Part shown: in pieces, positions 6,897-14,651 of the stretch | How positions within the stretch are numbered: position 1 is the stretch's first letter | How the letters are laid out: every line of letters begins with the position of its first letter | Source: an uncultured Lacibacter sp. | GTDB lineage: Bacteria > Bacteroidota > Bacteroidia > Chitinophagales > Chitinophagaceae | NCBI RefSeq assembly: GCF_946479605.1 | Contig: NZ_CAMLGT010000071.1 | Location: forward strand, 1 to 14,651 | Reading direction: 5' to 3' | DNA: 14,651 nt | The notes under the pieces: generated by a model | The model's database searches: none | What the model was told of the DNA's origin: nothing | The model's input: only the letters and a program-made list of their open reading frames with translations | Translations under genes and position numbers: made by a program

Positions 6897-9800
6897 TTAT
6901 TTCGTTTCTTTCATCAATTCCTTCACAGCTGTTTCCAATTGCTGATCTGTTCCCATGCTCACTTTTTCATTTTCGTTCTTCACTTTTACATCAGGCTCTG
7001 TTTGTGCATTTTCAAGATATTTGCCATTGCTGTCTTTACAACCAACAGTAGGTGCACCCCACCGGATACCTGTATCCATCAAACCTTCCCATGCTGCAAA
7101 TGAACAGGTGCCGGGTACAGGCATTCCCACCAGTTTACCCACACCTACTTCTTTTACCATGTAAGCATAGCAATGACCATCGCTGTAGTTGCCTTCGTTC
7201 GCCAGTGAAATACTTGGCTTTGTCCAGCGGAAGTTTGGTTCAAAACCATTGCTGCGTGTATCGGTGCTGTAATCCATAAACTTCTTACCACTTAAGAACA
7301 TGGCAAGATCAGCTACAAGATCACCACCACCATTGTTGCGTGTGTCAACCACAATAGCTTTTTTCTGAAAATGCTTACCCATGATCTCTTCATACGTAGT
7401 ACGGAAAGCACCATCGTTCATTCCCGGAATATGTACATAACCCAGTGTGCCGTTACTCATTTTATCTACCTCATCTGCATTACGTTTTACCCAACGTGTA
7501 TAAAGCAAACGGTTTTCTTCGCCAAGTGTAACAGGCTTGATAATGAGTTCACGTTTTGTGTTTCCTTCAACTAATACAAGCAATGTATTTTTACCTGCTT
7601 TGCGGTTAAGGTATTGTGCAAGGTCTTTATCGGGAGTGATGGTTTCGCCATCAATTGATTCAATGATTGTTCCGGCTCTTACATTCATACCGGCTTTATC
7701 CAGCGGACCATCTTTGATCACTTCAAGAATTTTTACACCATTGCCTTTGTGTGTGTAATCGAAGAAAATACCCAGTGCAGCAGTTGCATCAGCATTCGGA
7801 TTAAAGTTGCCGCCAAATGCAGCTCCGCTATGACTCACATTCAACTCGCCAAGTAATTCACTCAGCAGTTCAGCCATTTCATAGTTGTTACCAATATCAG
7901 GCAAATGCTTTTCATAATCGGGTTTGTAACTGTCCCAGTCAATACCATGGAATGATTGCGTGTAGAAGGTATTCTTTGTTCTGCGCCATACATGATCAAA
8001 CTGGTATTGGCGTTCTTTCAATCCATCCACCATCATTTCACCATTAATGCCGATACGATCTTGCTTGCCACTGTTGGGATCAAGTTTCATAAAGCCACCT
8101 TCTGTATTCAGGAAAATGCTTTTCTGCTCTTTGTCCCATACCATACTTGCAAAACCTGCATTCAGCGGAACAAGCATTCTTGTTTCACGGGTACGCAGGT
8201 TGGTGGTCCATAAGTTAAGACCACGTTCAAAACGGGCAAGGTAGTATAAGGTTTCGCCATCTTTGCTGACCAATGCATCGCCCATTGCAGATGAATGAAT
8301 GGTGAGTTTTGTTTTACGATCGCTCAAGCCATCCCATTCAATCACGACTGAATCTTTTGCAGGGGTTTTCTTTTTCGATGTATCGGCTTTTGCTTTGTTC
8401 TCTTCAGTTTCTTTCAGTAACGCAGCATCTTCTTTGCTCAGTTTAAAACGATCGAATGCATCCTGTGTAAAGAACATCGCATACGCATCGGCTTGTGAGC
8501 CGCCTGCCATGGCTGCACCACGTAAACCATCCCTGTTGCTGAACCACAACATAGCTTTGCCACCGTTGATCCATTTGGGACGGAAATCATTGAACCCACT
8601 TTGTGTCAGGTTCACTACTTTCTTACCATCAGCACTTACAAGACCCACTTCGCCAACAGCACTGCCGGGCATGGCATAATCAAACAACAACCATTTGCCA
8701 TCAGGGCTCCATTGGAAGTACTGATCATTTTCTGTCCATGCAAATAAATGATCGCCTGTTAACACAGTACGGGTTTGTTTGCTTGCCAGGTTATAGATAC
8801 GAAGCAGGTTACGGTTTTCAATATACGCCAGCTCTTTACCATCGGGTGAAAAGAGTGGTTGTGTATTGGTGTTTTTATTTTCAAGAATGGCTGTTTCTTT
8901 TAAAATAGTGGAAGCATAGAAATAAGGTTCTTCTTTACGTTCCATTCTTGTTTCATAAATACTCCACTTGCCATCACGTTCACTGCAATAGATAATACTT
9001 TTACCATCGGGTGAAAAACCAACTGAAGTTTCTGCTTCGGGTGTATTGGTGATACGTTTTGTAACACCGCCTTCCACGCTGGTAACAAATACTTCACCAC
9101 GGTAAACAAACGCAATTTCTTTTCCGTTAGGAGCAAGACTCATGCCACCGCCGCTGCTCACACGAAACACCTGCTCACGGTTGCTGCGAGCATCAGCAAG
9201 AATAGTAACGCTTACTTTTTGTGCAGATGAACCTGGTTTCATTGTGTACAATCCGCCATCGTAGCTGTAGCAAAGCAAACCATCATTACTGCTGCTGAGG
9301 AAACGTACCGGATGTTTTTTGTAAGAAGTAAGTTTTTCTGATTTACCCCCACCCACATTCATCTTGTGAATGTTGAATGATCCGCTTTCTTCGCTCAGGT
9401 AATAAAAACCACTTTCATCAGGTGTAAAAACTGGTGTTCTGTCTTCTCCATTAAAGGAAGTGATCTGTTTGTGTGTATTGCTTTTGAAATCATACAGCAC
9501 AATATCTCTTGTTACAGATGAGGTGTGATGTTTGCGCCAGATATTTTCGCCGCCTACTTTGTTTTGATAAATGATCTTGCTGCCATCCTTGCTGAACTTG
9601 ATGTCCTCAGCAGGAGTGGTAAAGAGTTGGTTCACTCTTCCGCCATTAATAGATACGCTGTATAACTCAGGCATGTACCCGGCAGGAAACTGGCGGTTGC
9701 CTGGCAGATCCATACGTGCAGCACCAAACACAACCGATTTGTTATCGTTGGTAAAGCTGTAAGGATATTCTGCACCTGAATGATAAGTGAGGCGTTTTGC

Positions 9801-10097
9801 TTCGCCGCCTTCTACAGGAATCACAAATACATCAAAGTTGCCATAACGGTCGCTGGCAAAGGCAATGCTTTTTCCATCTTTACTCCACACAGGCATAAAG
9901 TCATGTGCTTCGTGCAGTGTAAGGGCAGTGGCGGTGCCGCCTGTTGCAGCTACTTTGTACAGGTCGCCTTTGTAAGTAAAAACGATGGTTTTACCATCGG
10001 GTGAAATTGAAGGATAACGCAGCCAGGTGGGCGTTTGTGCAAATGCATGTATGCTGAGACCGAGAGCCATCAGCACCGACAGATAAATTTTCTTCAT
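6897..10097 (-). CDS. Tricorn-type S41 family peptidase, exported
   Basis: 1066 residues, close to tricorn protease in length. The N-terminus MKKIYLSVLMALGLSIHAFA is a Sec signal peptide. Residues about 25-500 hold many TolB/WD40-like PD40 beta-propeller repeats (recurring SPDGKxIxF and SxDG motifs), then a charged Lys-rich linker (about 555-590), the tricorn core domain, a PDZ domain (about 785-850, with DGPLDKAGMNVRAG) and the S41 catalytic domain. The full tricorn catalytic tetrad is visible at matching positions: Ser755-His756 (NVSHSG), nucleophile Ser972 with Asp973 (NYSDGH) and Glu1029 (YLENAQTEPD). Known role: tricorn degrades oligopeptides released by larger proteases, with the propeller gating entry. 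Here the signal peptide places it in the periplasm or envelope, so it probably processes imported or envelope-derived peptides (inference). It appears to be a single-gene unit, divergent from the M23 peptidase gene and followed by a hairpin. Confidence 0.93.
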   Translation of the reverse strand: MKKIYLSVLMALGLSIHAFAQTPTWLRYPSISPDGKTIVFTYKGDLYKVAATGGTATALTLHEAHDFMPVWSKDGKSIAFASDRYGNFDVFVIPVEGGEAKRLTYHSGAEYPYSFTNDNKSVVFGAARMDLPGNRQFPAGYMPELYSVSINGGRVNQLFTTPAEDIKFSKDGSKIIYQNKVGGENIWRKHHTSSVTRDIVLYDFKSNTHKQITSFNGEDRTPVFTPDESGFYYLSEESGSFNIHKMNVGGGKSEKLTSYKKHPVRFLSSSNDGLLCYSYDGGLYTMKPGSSAQKVSVTILADARSNREQVFRVSSGGGMSLAPNGKEIAFVYRGEVFVTSVEGGVTKRITNTPEAETSVGFSPDGKSIIYCSERDGKWSIYETRMERKEEPYFYASTILKETAILENKNTNTQPLFSPDGKELAYIENRNLLRIYNLASKQTRTVLTGDHLFAWTENDQYFQWSPDGKWLLFDYAMPGSAVGEVGLVSADGKKVVNLTQSGFNDFRPKWINGGKAMLWFSNRDGLRGAAMAGGSQADAYAMFFTQDAFDRFKLSKEDAALLKETEENKAKADTSKKKTPAKDSVVIEWDGLSDRKTKLTIHSSAMGDALVSKDGETLYYLARFERGLNLWTTNLRTRETRMLVPLNAGFASMVWDKEQKSIFLNTEGGFMKLDPNSGKQDRIGINGEMMVDGLKERQYQFDHVWRRTKNTFYTQSFHGIDWDSYKPDYEKHLPDIGNNYEMAELLSELLGELNVSHSGAAFGGNFNPNADATAALGIFFDYTHKGNGVKILEVIKDGPLDKAGMNVRAGTIIESIDGETITPDKDLAQYLNRKAGKNTLLVLVEGNTKRELIIKPVTLGEENRLLYTRWVKRNADEVDKMSNGTLGYVHIPGMNDGAFRTTYEEIMGKHFQKKAIVVDTRNNGGGDLVADLAMFLSGKKFMDYSTDTRSNGFEPNFRWTKPSISLANEGNYSDGHCYAYMVKEVGVGKLVGMPVPGTCSFAAWEGLMDTGIRWGAPTVGCKDSNGKYLENAQTEPDVKVKNENEKVSMGTDQQLETAVKELMKETK

Positions 10098-10230
10098 ACT
10101 ACAGTTGTTGTGAACGCTAAAGTTAGCGGTTAAACAAAACGGATAAAAAGAATTTGATGGATGGTTTCTTATAGTTGCGTATTAACATATTCATCGGCAG
10201 TCAATCTATCCTGTTCCTTATTTTTGCCGT
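10098..10230. promoter_or_regulatory. Divergent intergenic region with candidate -7 box
   Basis: 133 bases between two divergent start codons must carry both promoters. On the plus strand TATTTTTG at 10219-10226 matches TAnnTTTG perfectly, but it ends only 4 bases before the M23 ATG and has no TTG 17-23 bases upstream. On the minus strand TAACTTTA (7/8) lies within the perfect dyad CGCTAA-AG-TTAGCG at 10115-10128, 17 bases before the tricorn ATG, and could be an operator. Neither site is certain. Confidence 0.35.
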
Positions 10231-11937
10231 ATGGTAAAACATGTTCTTGGTTGTTGGTTTTCTTTCTTCTTGTTTTATTCAGCATCCGCTCAGTTATTTC
10301 CCGAGCAAAATTATCCAACGAATTATTTCCGCTATCCATTGGAAATACCGTTGAAGCTGAATGCAAATTTTGGTGAAATGCGCCCGAACCATTTTCACAT
10401 GGGGCTCGATCTGTTTACTGAACGCAGGGAAAATCATCGGGTAATTGTACCGGCCGATGGATGGATTTCAAAAGTGAAAGTTGATCCGAACGGTTTTGGC
10501 AATGCCATTTATGTAAGCCATCCAAATGGTTATACTACGTTGTATTGCCACATGAATACTTTCCCCACACAGGTGCTGGAAGCCATGAAGGAAGGCCAGT
10601 ATGCAAAAGAAAGCTGGAAAGGAGATGTGGAATTTGAAAAGAATCAGTTTCCTGTAAAGAAGGGGCAGTTCCTTGCATACAGCGGCAACACAGGTGCATC
10701 AGCAGGCCCACATGTGCATTATGAAATTCGTCGTACAGATGATGATGCCTGCTTAAATGCATTGCTTTTTCATAAAGTGTATGATGTTACGCCGCCGGAT
10801 ATTTCAAAACTGGCGGTATATGACCGTACAAAAAGTACGTATGAACAAACGCCAAGAACAATGAGCTTAACAAAAGCAGCAGGTGGTTATTCTGTTGCAG
10901 GCGGCACTATTACAGTCAATAGTTCTGCAGTGAGTTTTGCAATTGTGGCAACCGATCGTGTAACAGGTGTGCCCAACAGCAATGGAATTTTTGAAGCAGT
11001 TGTGTATATGGATGAAGAACCGATCAGTGGCTTTCGTATAGATGGGATCGATTATTTGCAGACACGTTACCTCAATGCACATATTGATTACCGTATTAAA
11101 GCAAACGGAGGATCTTACTACCAGCATTTATCGCCATTGCCCGGGGATCGATTACCGATTTATTATAAAAAAGATGATGGTCTGCTGCATTTAAATGATA
11201 CAGCAACACACGAAATAAAAATTGTGGTGAAGGATGCAAATGGCAATGCTTCCACGGTAAAGTTTAACCTGAAACGTTCGGCATGGGTGGCACCTGGTGT
11301 CAATGTGCAAAAAGACAGTCGTTATTTGTTGCCTAACCAGATCAATATTTTTGAACGGGACGATGTGCAATTGGTAAGCAGTGAAAAAAGTTTTTATGAT
11401 GGTTTCCGTTTTGTATACAACTATAAAACAAGTGCAACAGCTTACTCCAATATTCATGTGATGCATACAGCGGTTCTTCCGGTGCACGATTCCATGATCT
11501 ACCGCATTAAACCAACAAAAGCTATTCCGGCAAACCTTTCCAACCGTGTGGTCATGATCAAAACAGCAAGAGGGAAAACAATCATTGAAAGAGCTGTTCC
11601 TGTAAAAGGCGGTTGGTACGAAGCAAAGTTTCGTGAGTTTGGCGAGTTGTGGCTGGAAGTAGATGATGTGCCGCCAACGCTAACAGTAGCGGGTGTAACA
11701 GATGGAGGATTGCTGAATGCAAACAGCACCATCACCGTTACAACAAAAGACAATAAAAAAGTACGCAGCTTCCGTGCGGAGCTTGATGGCGGCTGGTTGA
11801 TGTTTAGTGGTCTTGGTCCTGTGTTCCGGTATAAAGTTGATGAGCATTGTCCGCCGGGTGAACATGAATTACGCATCATAGTAGAAGATGAAGCCGGTAA
11901 TACAACTGAACGTATCATTGGATTTACAAGAAATTAA
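10231..11937 (+). CDS. M23 family (LytM-type) metallopeptidase
   Basis: 568 residues. Residues 1-21 are a signal peptide ending SASA-Q. The M23 domain follows at about 40-170: HFHMGLDL gives zinc ligands His56 and Asp60, GPHVHYEIR gives His161 and zinc ligand His163, and His107 in LYCHMN matches the further catalytic-site His of the family. All key residues are present, so it should be active rather than a degenerate EnvC/NlpD-like activator. M23 enzymes cut peptide cross-links in peptidoglycan. The remaining ~400 residues are beta-rich, with Ig-like stretches such as VVKDANGNAS and, at the C-terminus, IIVEDEAGNTTERIIGF, probably for binding or positioning. No Lys/Arg-rich or membrane anchor is visible after the signal. 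The peroxiredoxin gene starts 22 bases after the stop codon, with no terminator between, so the two are likely co-transcribed. No earlier in-frame start exists before a stop at 10183. Confidence 0.92.
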   Translation: MVKHVLGCWFSFFLFYSASAQLFPEQNYPTNYFRYPLEIPLKLNANFGEMRPNHFHMGLDLFTERRENHRVIVPADGWISKVKVDPNGFGNAIYVSHPNGYTTLYCHMNTFPTQVLEAMKEGQYAKESWKGDVEFEKNQFPVKKGQFLAYSGNTGASAGPHVHYEIRRTDDDACLNALLFHKVYDVTPPDISKLAVYDRTKSTYEQTPRTMSLTKAAGGYSVAGGTITVNSSAVSFAIVATDRVTGVPNSNGIFEAVVYMDEEPISGFRIDGIDYLQTRYLNAHIDYRIKANGGSYYQHLSPLPGDRLPIYYKKDDGLLHLNDTATHEIKIVVKDANGNASTVKFNLKRSAWVAPGVNVQKDSRYLLPNQINIFERDDVQLVSSEKSFYDGFRFVYNYKTSATAYSNIHVMHTAVLPVHDSMIYRIKPTKAIPANLSNRVVMIKTARGKTIIERAVPVKGGWYEAKFREFGELWLEVDDVPPTLTVAGVTDGGLLNANSTITVTTKDNKKVRSFRAELDGGWLMFSGLGPVFRYKVDEHCPPGEHELRIIVEDEAGNTTERIIGFTRN

Positions 11938-11959
11938 TATTGGCTGATCAAAGAATTGT

Positions 11960-12532
11960 ATGGCAACAAAGAAGAAAGTAGCTAAAAAGTCGGTAGCAAA
12001 AAAAGCTGCGAAACCTGCAGTAAAAAAAGCCGCTAAAAAGGAACCGTTTAAGAATTATGTTACCCGGTTGAAGGTGGGCGATGCTGCTCCTGCCTTTAAT
12101 GGTGTGGACCAGGATGGAAAGAAAATTTCTTCAGCACAATACAAAGGTAAAAAGCTCATCATCTTTTTTTATCCGGAAGATGATACGCAAAGCTGTACCC
12201 AGGAAGCCTGTAACCTGCGTGATAATTTCTCATTGCTGAAAGACATGGGTTTTGAATTGATTGGTGTAAGTGAAGATGGCGTGGAGAAACATAAGAAGTT
12301 TGAAACAAAATATGCTCTTCCTTACCGGCTTATTGCCGATGAAGATCATGCAGTGATCAATGCGTTTGATGTGTGGGGCAAAAAGCAGTTTATGGGAAAA
12401 ATTTATGATGGACTTGTGCGCACAAGTTTCATCATCAACGAAAAAAATATCATCATTGGTATTATTACACGTGTGCTCACCAAAAAACATACGCAGCAGA
12501 TACTGGATGTACTGCAGCAGGCCACAAAGTAA
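11960..12532 (+). CDS. bcp: Bcp-type peroxiredoxin with lysine/alanine-rich N-terminal tail
   Basis: 190 residues. From about residue 36 (LKVGDAAPAF) it is a thioredoxin-fold peroxiredoxin of the Bcp/PrxQ group. The active-site motif is P72, T76 and peroxidatic Cys79 in PEDDTQSCTQEAC, with resolving Cys84 five residues on, as in two-Cys Bcp enzymes that reduce hydrogen and organic peroxides using thioredoxin. Family members are usually about 150-155 residues. The extra N-terminal 30-35 residues are a low-complexity tail with 13 Lys and 8 Ala in the first 31 (KKVAKKSVAKKAAKPA), resembling histone H1 or AlgP tails. No later ATG, GTG or TTG sits at the usual Bcp start, so the tail belongs to the protein. 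It is not a signal peptide, so the enzyme should be cytoplasmic; nucleoid or other polyanion binding is an inference. It follows the M23 gene by 22 bases. Confidence 0.93.
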   Translation: MATKKKVAKKSVAKKAAKPAVKKAAKKEPFKNYVTRLKVGDAAPAFNGVDQDGKKISSAQYKGKKLIIFFYPEDDTQSCTQEACNLRDNFSLLKDMGFELIGVSEDGVEKHKKFETKYALPYRLIADEDHAVINAFDVWGKKQFMGKIYDGLVRTSFIINEKNIIIGIITRVLTKKHTQQILDVLQQATK

Positions 12533-12541
12533 AACGCTGCA

Positions 12542-13621
12542 TTAATTCCATCGCCTCTGTAAATACTTTCTTACAGGTGTATCATAGAATTTCATCACCA
12601 GGTAACTGAACACAATCAGCAATACTGTACCTGCAATAACCACAATTGTTAATTCTGTTGTGCCGGGTTTTTGTGTGGTTAGATAGTGGCCGAATATCCA
12701 CATGAATGCATAATGCGTCATATACAATGGATAAGAAATGGAGCCGGAAAGTGTACAGATGCTTTTTACTCTTTCTGATAATTGTGTACCGGCACCTAAT
12801 GAAACAATCAATGGAAAATAAATAAGCACTGCAAATGATTCGGTTAGCCAGTTCCATTCGCCAAACGGCATCAGGAATGCAGGAAGCAGCATGATTGCTA
12901 ATCCGGTAAAGCCAAGTTTATTTTTAATGATCCAGTTTGAACGGTAAACAAGCATACCTGCTAAAAAAGAATAAGCCACTCTTATACCTCCATCCCAAAA
13001 ATTATCTTTACTCCAGCCACCCAATAAATTTCCTGTGCGGTATAAAATGGTACAAATACCTGCAGCAGCAAGTACTGTTAACAACAACAATATGGTTCGG
13101 CTGAGTTTACGTAAGATGAGTGCATACAAAATATTGGCAACATATTCCCAAAACAACGACCAGGCAGGTGCATTAAAATTAAAGAGGTTAAATGCCCGGT
13201 CGGGCATGATTGGGAGTGGGGTAAGAAACAGTGAACTGAGAAAAACCAAAGCGATGATACCACTGCTGAACTGTGCTGCTTCGTTGGCAAAGGGATCAAA
13301 CAAAAAACCAAGCAGGCCCAATATTGACCCTAATACGATCAATGGATGAAGACGAATGAGCCTGAGTTTAAAAAACGATTTGATGCCAATGGATTCAATA
13401 CGTTTATCGTATGCATACGCAATCACAAATCCTGATAAGCAGAAAAAGAAATCAACTGCAAGAAACCCATGTGCAATAAAATTCTTTGTGAAGTCGGTAA
13501 TGATCCATTCCATAAAATGAAACACAACTACTACAATGGCTGCAATACCACGCAAACCATCAAGTACCATAAAATGTTGTTTGCTTTGTGTGGATGCTGT
13601 ACTTACTTCTTTTTTGCTCAT
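12542..13621 (-). CDS. Integral-membrane acyltransferase (acyltransferase 3 family)
   Basis: 359 residues, normal length for the OafA/YrhL-like acyltransferase 3 family. A short polar N-terminus precedes the first helix with the signature LDGLRGIAAIVVVVFHF (Asp21-Gly-Leu-Arg and His35). Next come FLAVDFFFCLSGFVIAYAY (53-71) and KLRLIRLHPL (85-94, with Arg87, Arg90, His92), then about eight further hydrophobic helices and a Lys/Arg-rich C-terminus (RKYLQRRWN). The family transfers acyl groups, commonly acetyl, across the membrane to envelope sugars (O-antigen, exopolysaccharide, peptidoglycan). The acceptor cannot be inferred, because no polysaccharide genes are nearby. It converges on the peroxiredoxin gene with only 9 bases between the two stop codons and no visible terminator. 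Confidence 0.92.
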   Translation of the reverse strand: MSKKEVSTASTQSKQHFMVLDGLRGIAAIVVVVFHFMEWIITDFTKNFIAHGFLAVDFFFCLSGFVIAYAYDKRIESIGIKSFFKLRLIRLHPLIVLGSILGLLGFLFDPFANEAAQFSSGIIALVFLSSLFLTPLPIMPDRAFNLFNFNAPAWSLFWEYVANILYALILRKLSRTILLLLTVLAAAGICTILYRTGNLLGGWSKDNFWDGGIRVAYSFLAGMLVYRSNWIIKNKLGFTGLAIMLLPAFLMPFGEWNWLTESFAVLIYFPLIVSLGAGTQLSERVKSICTLSGSISYPLYMTHYAFMWIFGHYLTTQKPGTTELTIVVIAGTVLLIVFSYLVMKFYDTPVRKYLQRRWN

Positions 13622-13750
13622 CTGAAAATTTACGATCTGTTACCTGTTAAGTAATTGTCGCAACATACTTAATAAATAAATAATAATTGCTTCCGGTTTT
13701 TACTTCGCTGCTGTTTAAAGTTGCAGAGGAGGCAACCATCTTATTGATTA

Positions 13751-13784
13751 TTGCGTTACTTCCTGTGTAGCCTTTATAACTTTA
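13751..13784 (+). promoter_or_regulatory. Candidate promoter of the small lipoprotein gene
   Basis: TTG at 13751-13753, a 23-base spacer and TAACTTTA at 13777-13784 (7/8 match to TAnnTTTG) lie just upstream of the ATG at 13796. The spacer is at the long end of the accepted range, so this is tentative. Confidence 0.3.
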
Positions 13785-13795
13785 AATTTTTTTGT

Positions 13796-14179
13796 ATGAA
13801 ATGGGTGGTAACTTTTTTCATTGTGCTCTCTTGTGCATTTATCTATTCCTGTAAAAAATCAGGTGGTACAAATACTGGCGGAGGAAATGGTGGTGGAGGC
13901 GGAGGGTCATCCTATACGCCTAACTGTTCAGGTGCTGCTATACAATTCAGTGCAAATGTTGCGCCCATCATTTCATCATCCTGCGCAATACCTTCCTGTC
14001 ATGCAGCTGGCTCAGGTAACGGCCCCGGACAATTAACAACCTATGCTGAGATAAATGCTGCTAAAACACAAATACGTGCTGCGGTGTTAAGTGGAGCAAT
14101 GCCAAAGAGTGGTACATTAACCACAGCGCAAAAGAATTCCATCATTTGCTGGATTGATGCTGGTGCGGCAAATAACTGA
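13796..14179 (+). CDS. Small lipoprotein with CX4CH motif, possible cytochrome c-like protein
   Basis: 127 residues from ATG 13796. An in-frame TTG at 13751 would add 15 residues that spoil the signal peptide and overlap a candidate promoter. The N-terminus MKWVVTFFIVLSCAFIYSC is a lipoprotein signal with lipid-carrying Cys19. A Gly-rich flexible linker (28-39) leads to a domain with ANVAPIISSSCAIPSCHAAG: Cys63, Cys68 and His69 form CX4CH rather than the standard CX2CH haem motif. Met102 in SGAMPKSG could be the second axial ligand. The ending ICWIDAGAANN and the overall pattern resemble small Bacteroidota haem-binding lipoproteins placed near the Planctomycete-type cytochrome c group (from memory). 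If haem is attached, it would be an outer-surface or periplasmic electron carrier; otherwise Cys44, 63, 68 and 118 may form disulfides. The gene stands alone, with a strong terminator behind it. Confidence 0.78.
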   Translation: MKWVVTFFIVLSCAFIYSCKKSGGTNTGGGNGGGGGGSSYTPNCSGAAIQFSANVAPIISSSCAIPSCHAAGSGNGPGQLTTYAEINAAKTQIRAAVLSGAMPKSGTLTTAQKNSIICWIDAGAANN

Positions 14180-14193
14180 CCTGTTCATCCTGG

Positions 14194-14239
14194 TATAAAA
14201 AGAGAAGGCTGCAATAAAATGCAGCCTTCTCTTTTTATA
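14194..14239. terminator. Bidirectional terminator
   Basis: A 20-bp stem (14194-14213 with 14220-14239) with a 6-base loop, GC-rich at the top (GAAGGCTGCA) and A/T-rich at the base, so both strands end in a T run (CTTTTT each way). It lies between the convergent lipoprotein and isocitrate dehydrogenase genes and can end both transcripts. Confidence 0.93.
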
Positions 14240-14252
14240 TTGTTGGAACTGT

Positions 14253-14651
14253 TTATTGTCCCTGCGCCAAACTATAGGCTTTTTTATCGCCCCACATATT
14301 CAGCAATTCAAAAGAACAGATCTTGAAGTTGCCGCTCATGCTTACATACAATCCAATAACATCCGTTTGATTCAGGGGATAATCTTCAATGCTTTCAAAA
14401 CGTACATTGTATTGGTTTACCAGGTTGGTGTAAACAGAACCTGTTGGCCATACTTGTGTGCCACGGTTGCTGATGTTTACCAGTTTAAACTTCACACCTG
14501 CATGACGCTGACATTTTTCTGCAATGGCAGTTGGCTGTTCATCACTTTCAATAAACAAATCAACTCCAACAATGGTTTCTGCTTCACCTTCATGCGATAC
14601 CATCATCGAATTTGATTGCAGCTTCAATGGGGTGGGAGTTCCCGGCTTGTT
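14253..14651 (-). CDS. icd: C-terminal part of NADP-dependent isocitrate dehydrogenase, 5' end missing
   Basis: The frame is open to the right edge; the TTG at 14627 is an internal Leu codon, so about 133 C-terminal residues are visible. I recognise the C-terminal domain of the long bacterial isocitrate dehydrogenase type (Rickettsia-like, about 480 residues, usual in Bacteroidota): VGVDLFIES, then KLVNISNRGTQVWPTGS, and the closing AYSLAQGQ, which resembles the FSLGQGQ-type ending of those enzymes. The catalytic and isocitrate-binding residues lie upstream, outside the window. The enzyme oxidises isocitrate to 2-oxoglutarate with NADP in the citric acid cycle, in the cytoplasm. The assignment rests on remembered family motifs, not a search; the alternative is an unrelated protein of unknown function. 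Confidence 0.72.
   Translation of the reverse strand, partial: NKPGTPTPLKLQSNSMMVSHEGEAETIVGVDLFIESDEQPTAIAEKCQRHAGVKFKLVNISNRGTQVWPTGSVYTNLVNQYNVRFESIEDYPLNQTDVIGLYVSMSGNFKICSFELLNMWGDKKAYSLAQGQ

Noticed and set aside
12533..12541. Terminator between the convergent peroxiredoxin and acyltransferase genes
   Set aside because: Only 9 bases separate the stop codons, and no stem-loop with a T run was found there or in the adjoining gene ends.
13751..13795. Earlier TTG start for the small lipoprotein
   Set aside because: It would add a 15-residue extension ahead of a complete lipoprotein signal and overlaps the candidate promoter.
14256..14615. 119-codon plus-strand open frame over the isocitrate dehydrogenase end
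   Set aside because: Its product shows no family features, while the minus strand carries recognisable isocitrate dehydrogenase C-terminal motifs, and a bidirectional terminator sits directly in front of it.
1..14651. CRISPR array, phage or defence island
   Set aside because: No short regularly spaced repeats, no integrase, transposase, toxin-antitoxin or nuclease genes were seen; the only repeats are the HYR duplication and the two hairpins.

Overview
The window looks like a stretch of chromosome from a Bacteroidota bacterium, probably family Chitinophagaceae. The evidence is a type IX secretion (T9SS) C-terminal sorting domain, a DUF3667 membrane protein, a tricorn-type S41 peptidase with a Sec signal, many lipoprotein and Sec signals, weak or absent Shine-Dalgarno sequences, and AT-rich -7-like boxes of the TAnnTTTG type. 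GC content is moderate (low 40s % by eye). No tRNA, rRNA, CRISPR array, insertion sequence, integrase or phage gene was seen.

Layout, left to right. (1) 1-1748, + strand: the 3' part of a large secreted adhesin-like protein with HYR repeats and a T9SS sorting domain, closed by a strong terminator. (2) 1886-3145, +: an exported von Willebrand A domain protein with a coiled-coil tail. (3) 3213-6694, -: a Tat-exported lipoprotein amidase, a DUF3667 membrane protein and an orphan PhnD-like binding protein. (4) 6897-10097, -: a tricorn-protease homologue of 1066 residues. (5) 10231-12532, +: an M23 (LytM-type) peptidase and a Bcp-type peroxiredoxin with a lysine/alanine-rich N-terminal tail, 22 bases apart and probably co-transcribed. 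(6) 12542-13621, -: an integral-membrane acyltransferase (acyltransferase 3 family). (7) 13796-14179, +: a small lipoprotein with a CX4CH motif that may bind haem. (8) 14253-14651, -: the C-terminal end of what looks like an NADP-dependent isocitrate dehydrogenase of the long Rickettsia-like type.

Most of the proteins act at or beyond the inner membrane (surface protein, lipoproteins, periplasmic peptidases, envelope acyltransferase). Strand changes at nearly every gene suggest many short transcription units rather than one pathway. I do not see an undescribed multi-gene system here. The points most worth a second look are a near-identical pair of 40-base hairpins 1149 bases apart, one of them overlapping a candidate promoter; the histone-H1-like tail on the peroxiredoxin; the CX4CH lipoprotein; and the exact 87-base duplication in the HYR gene.
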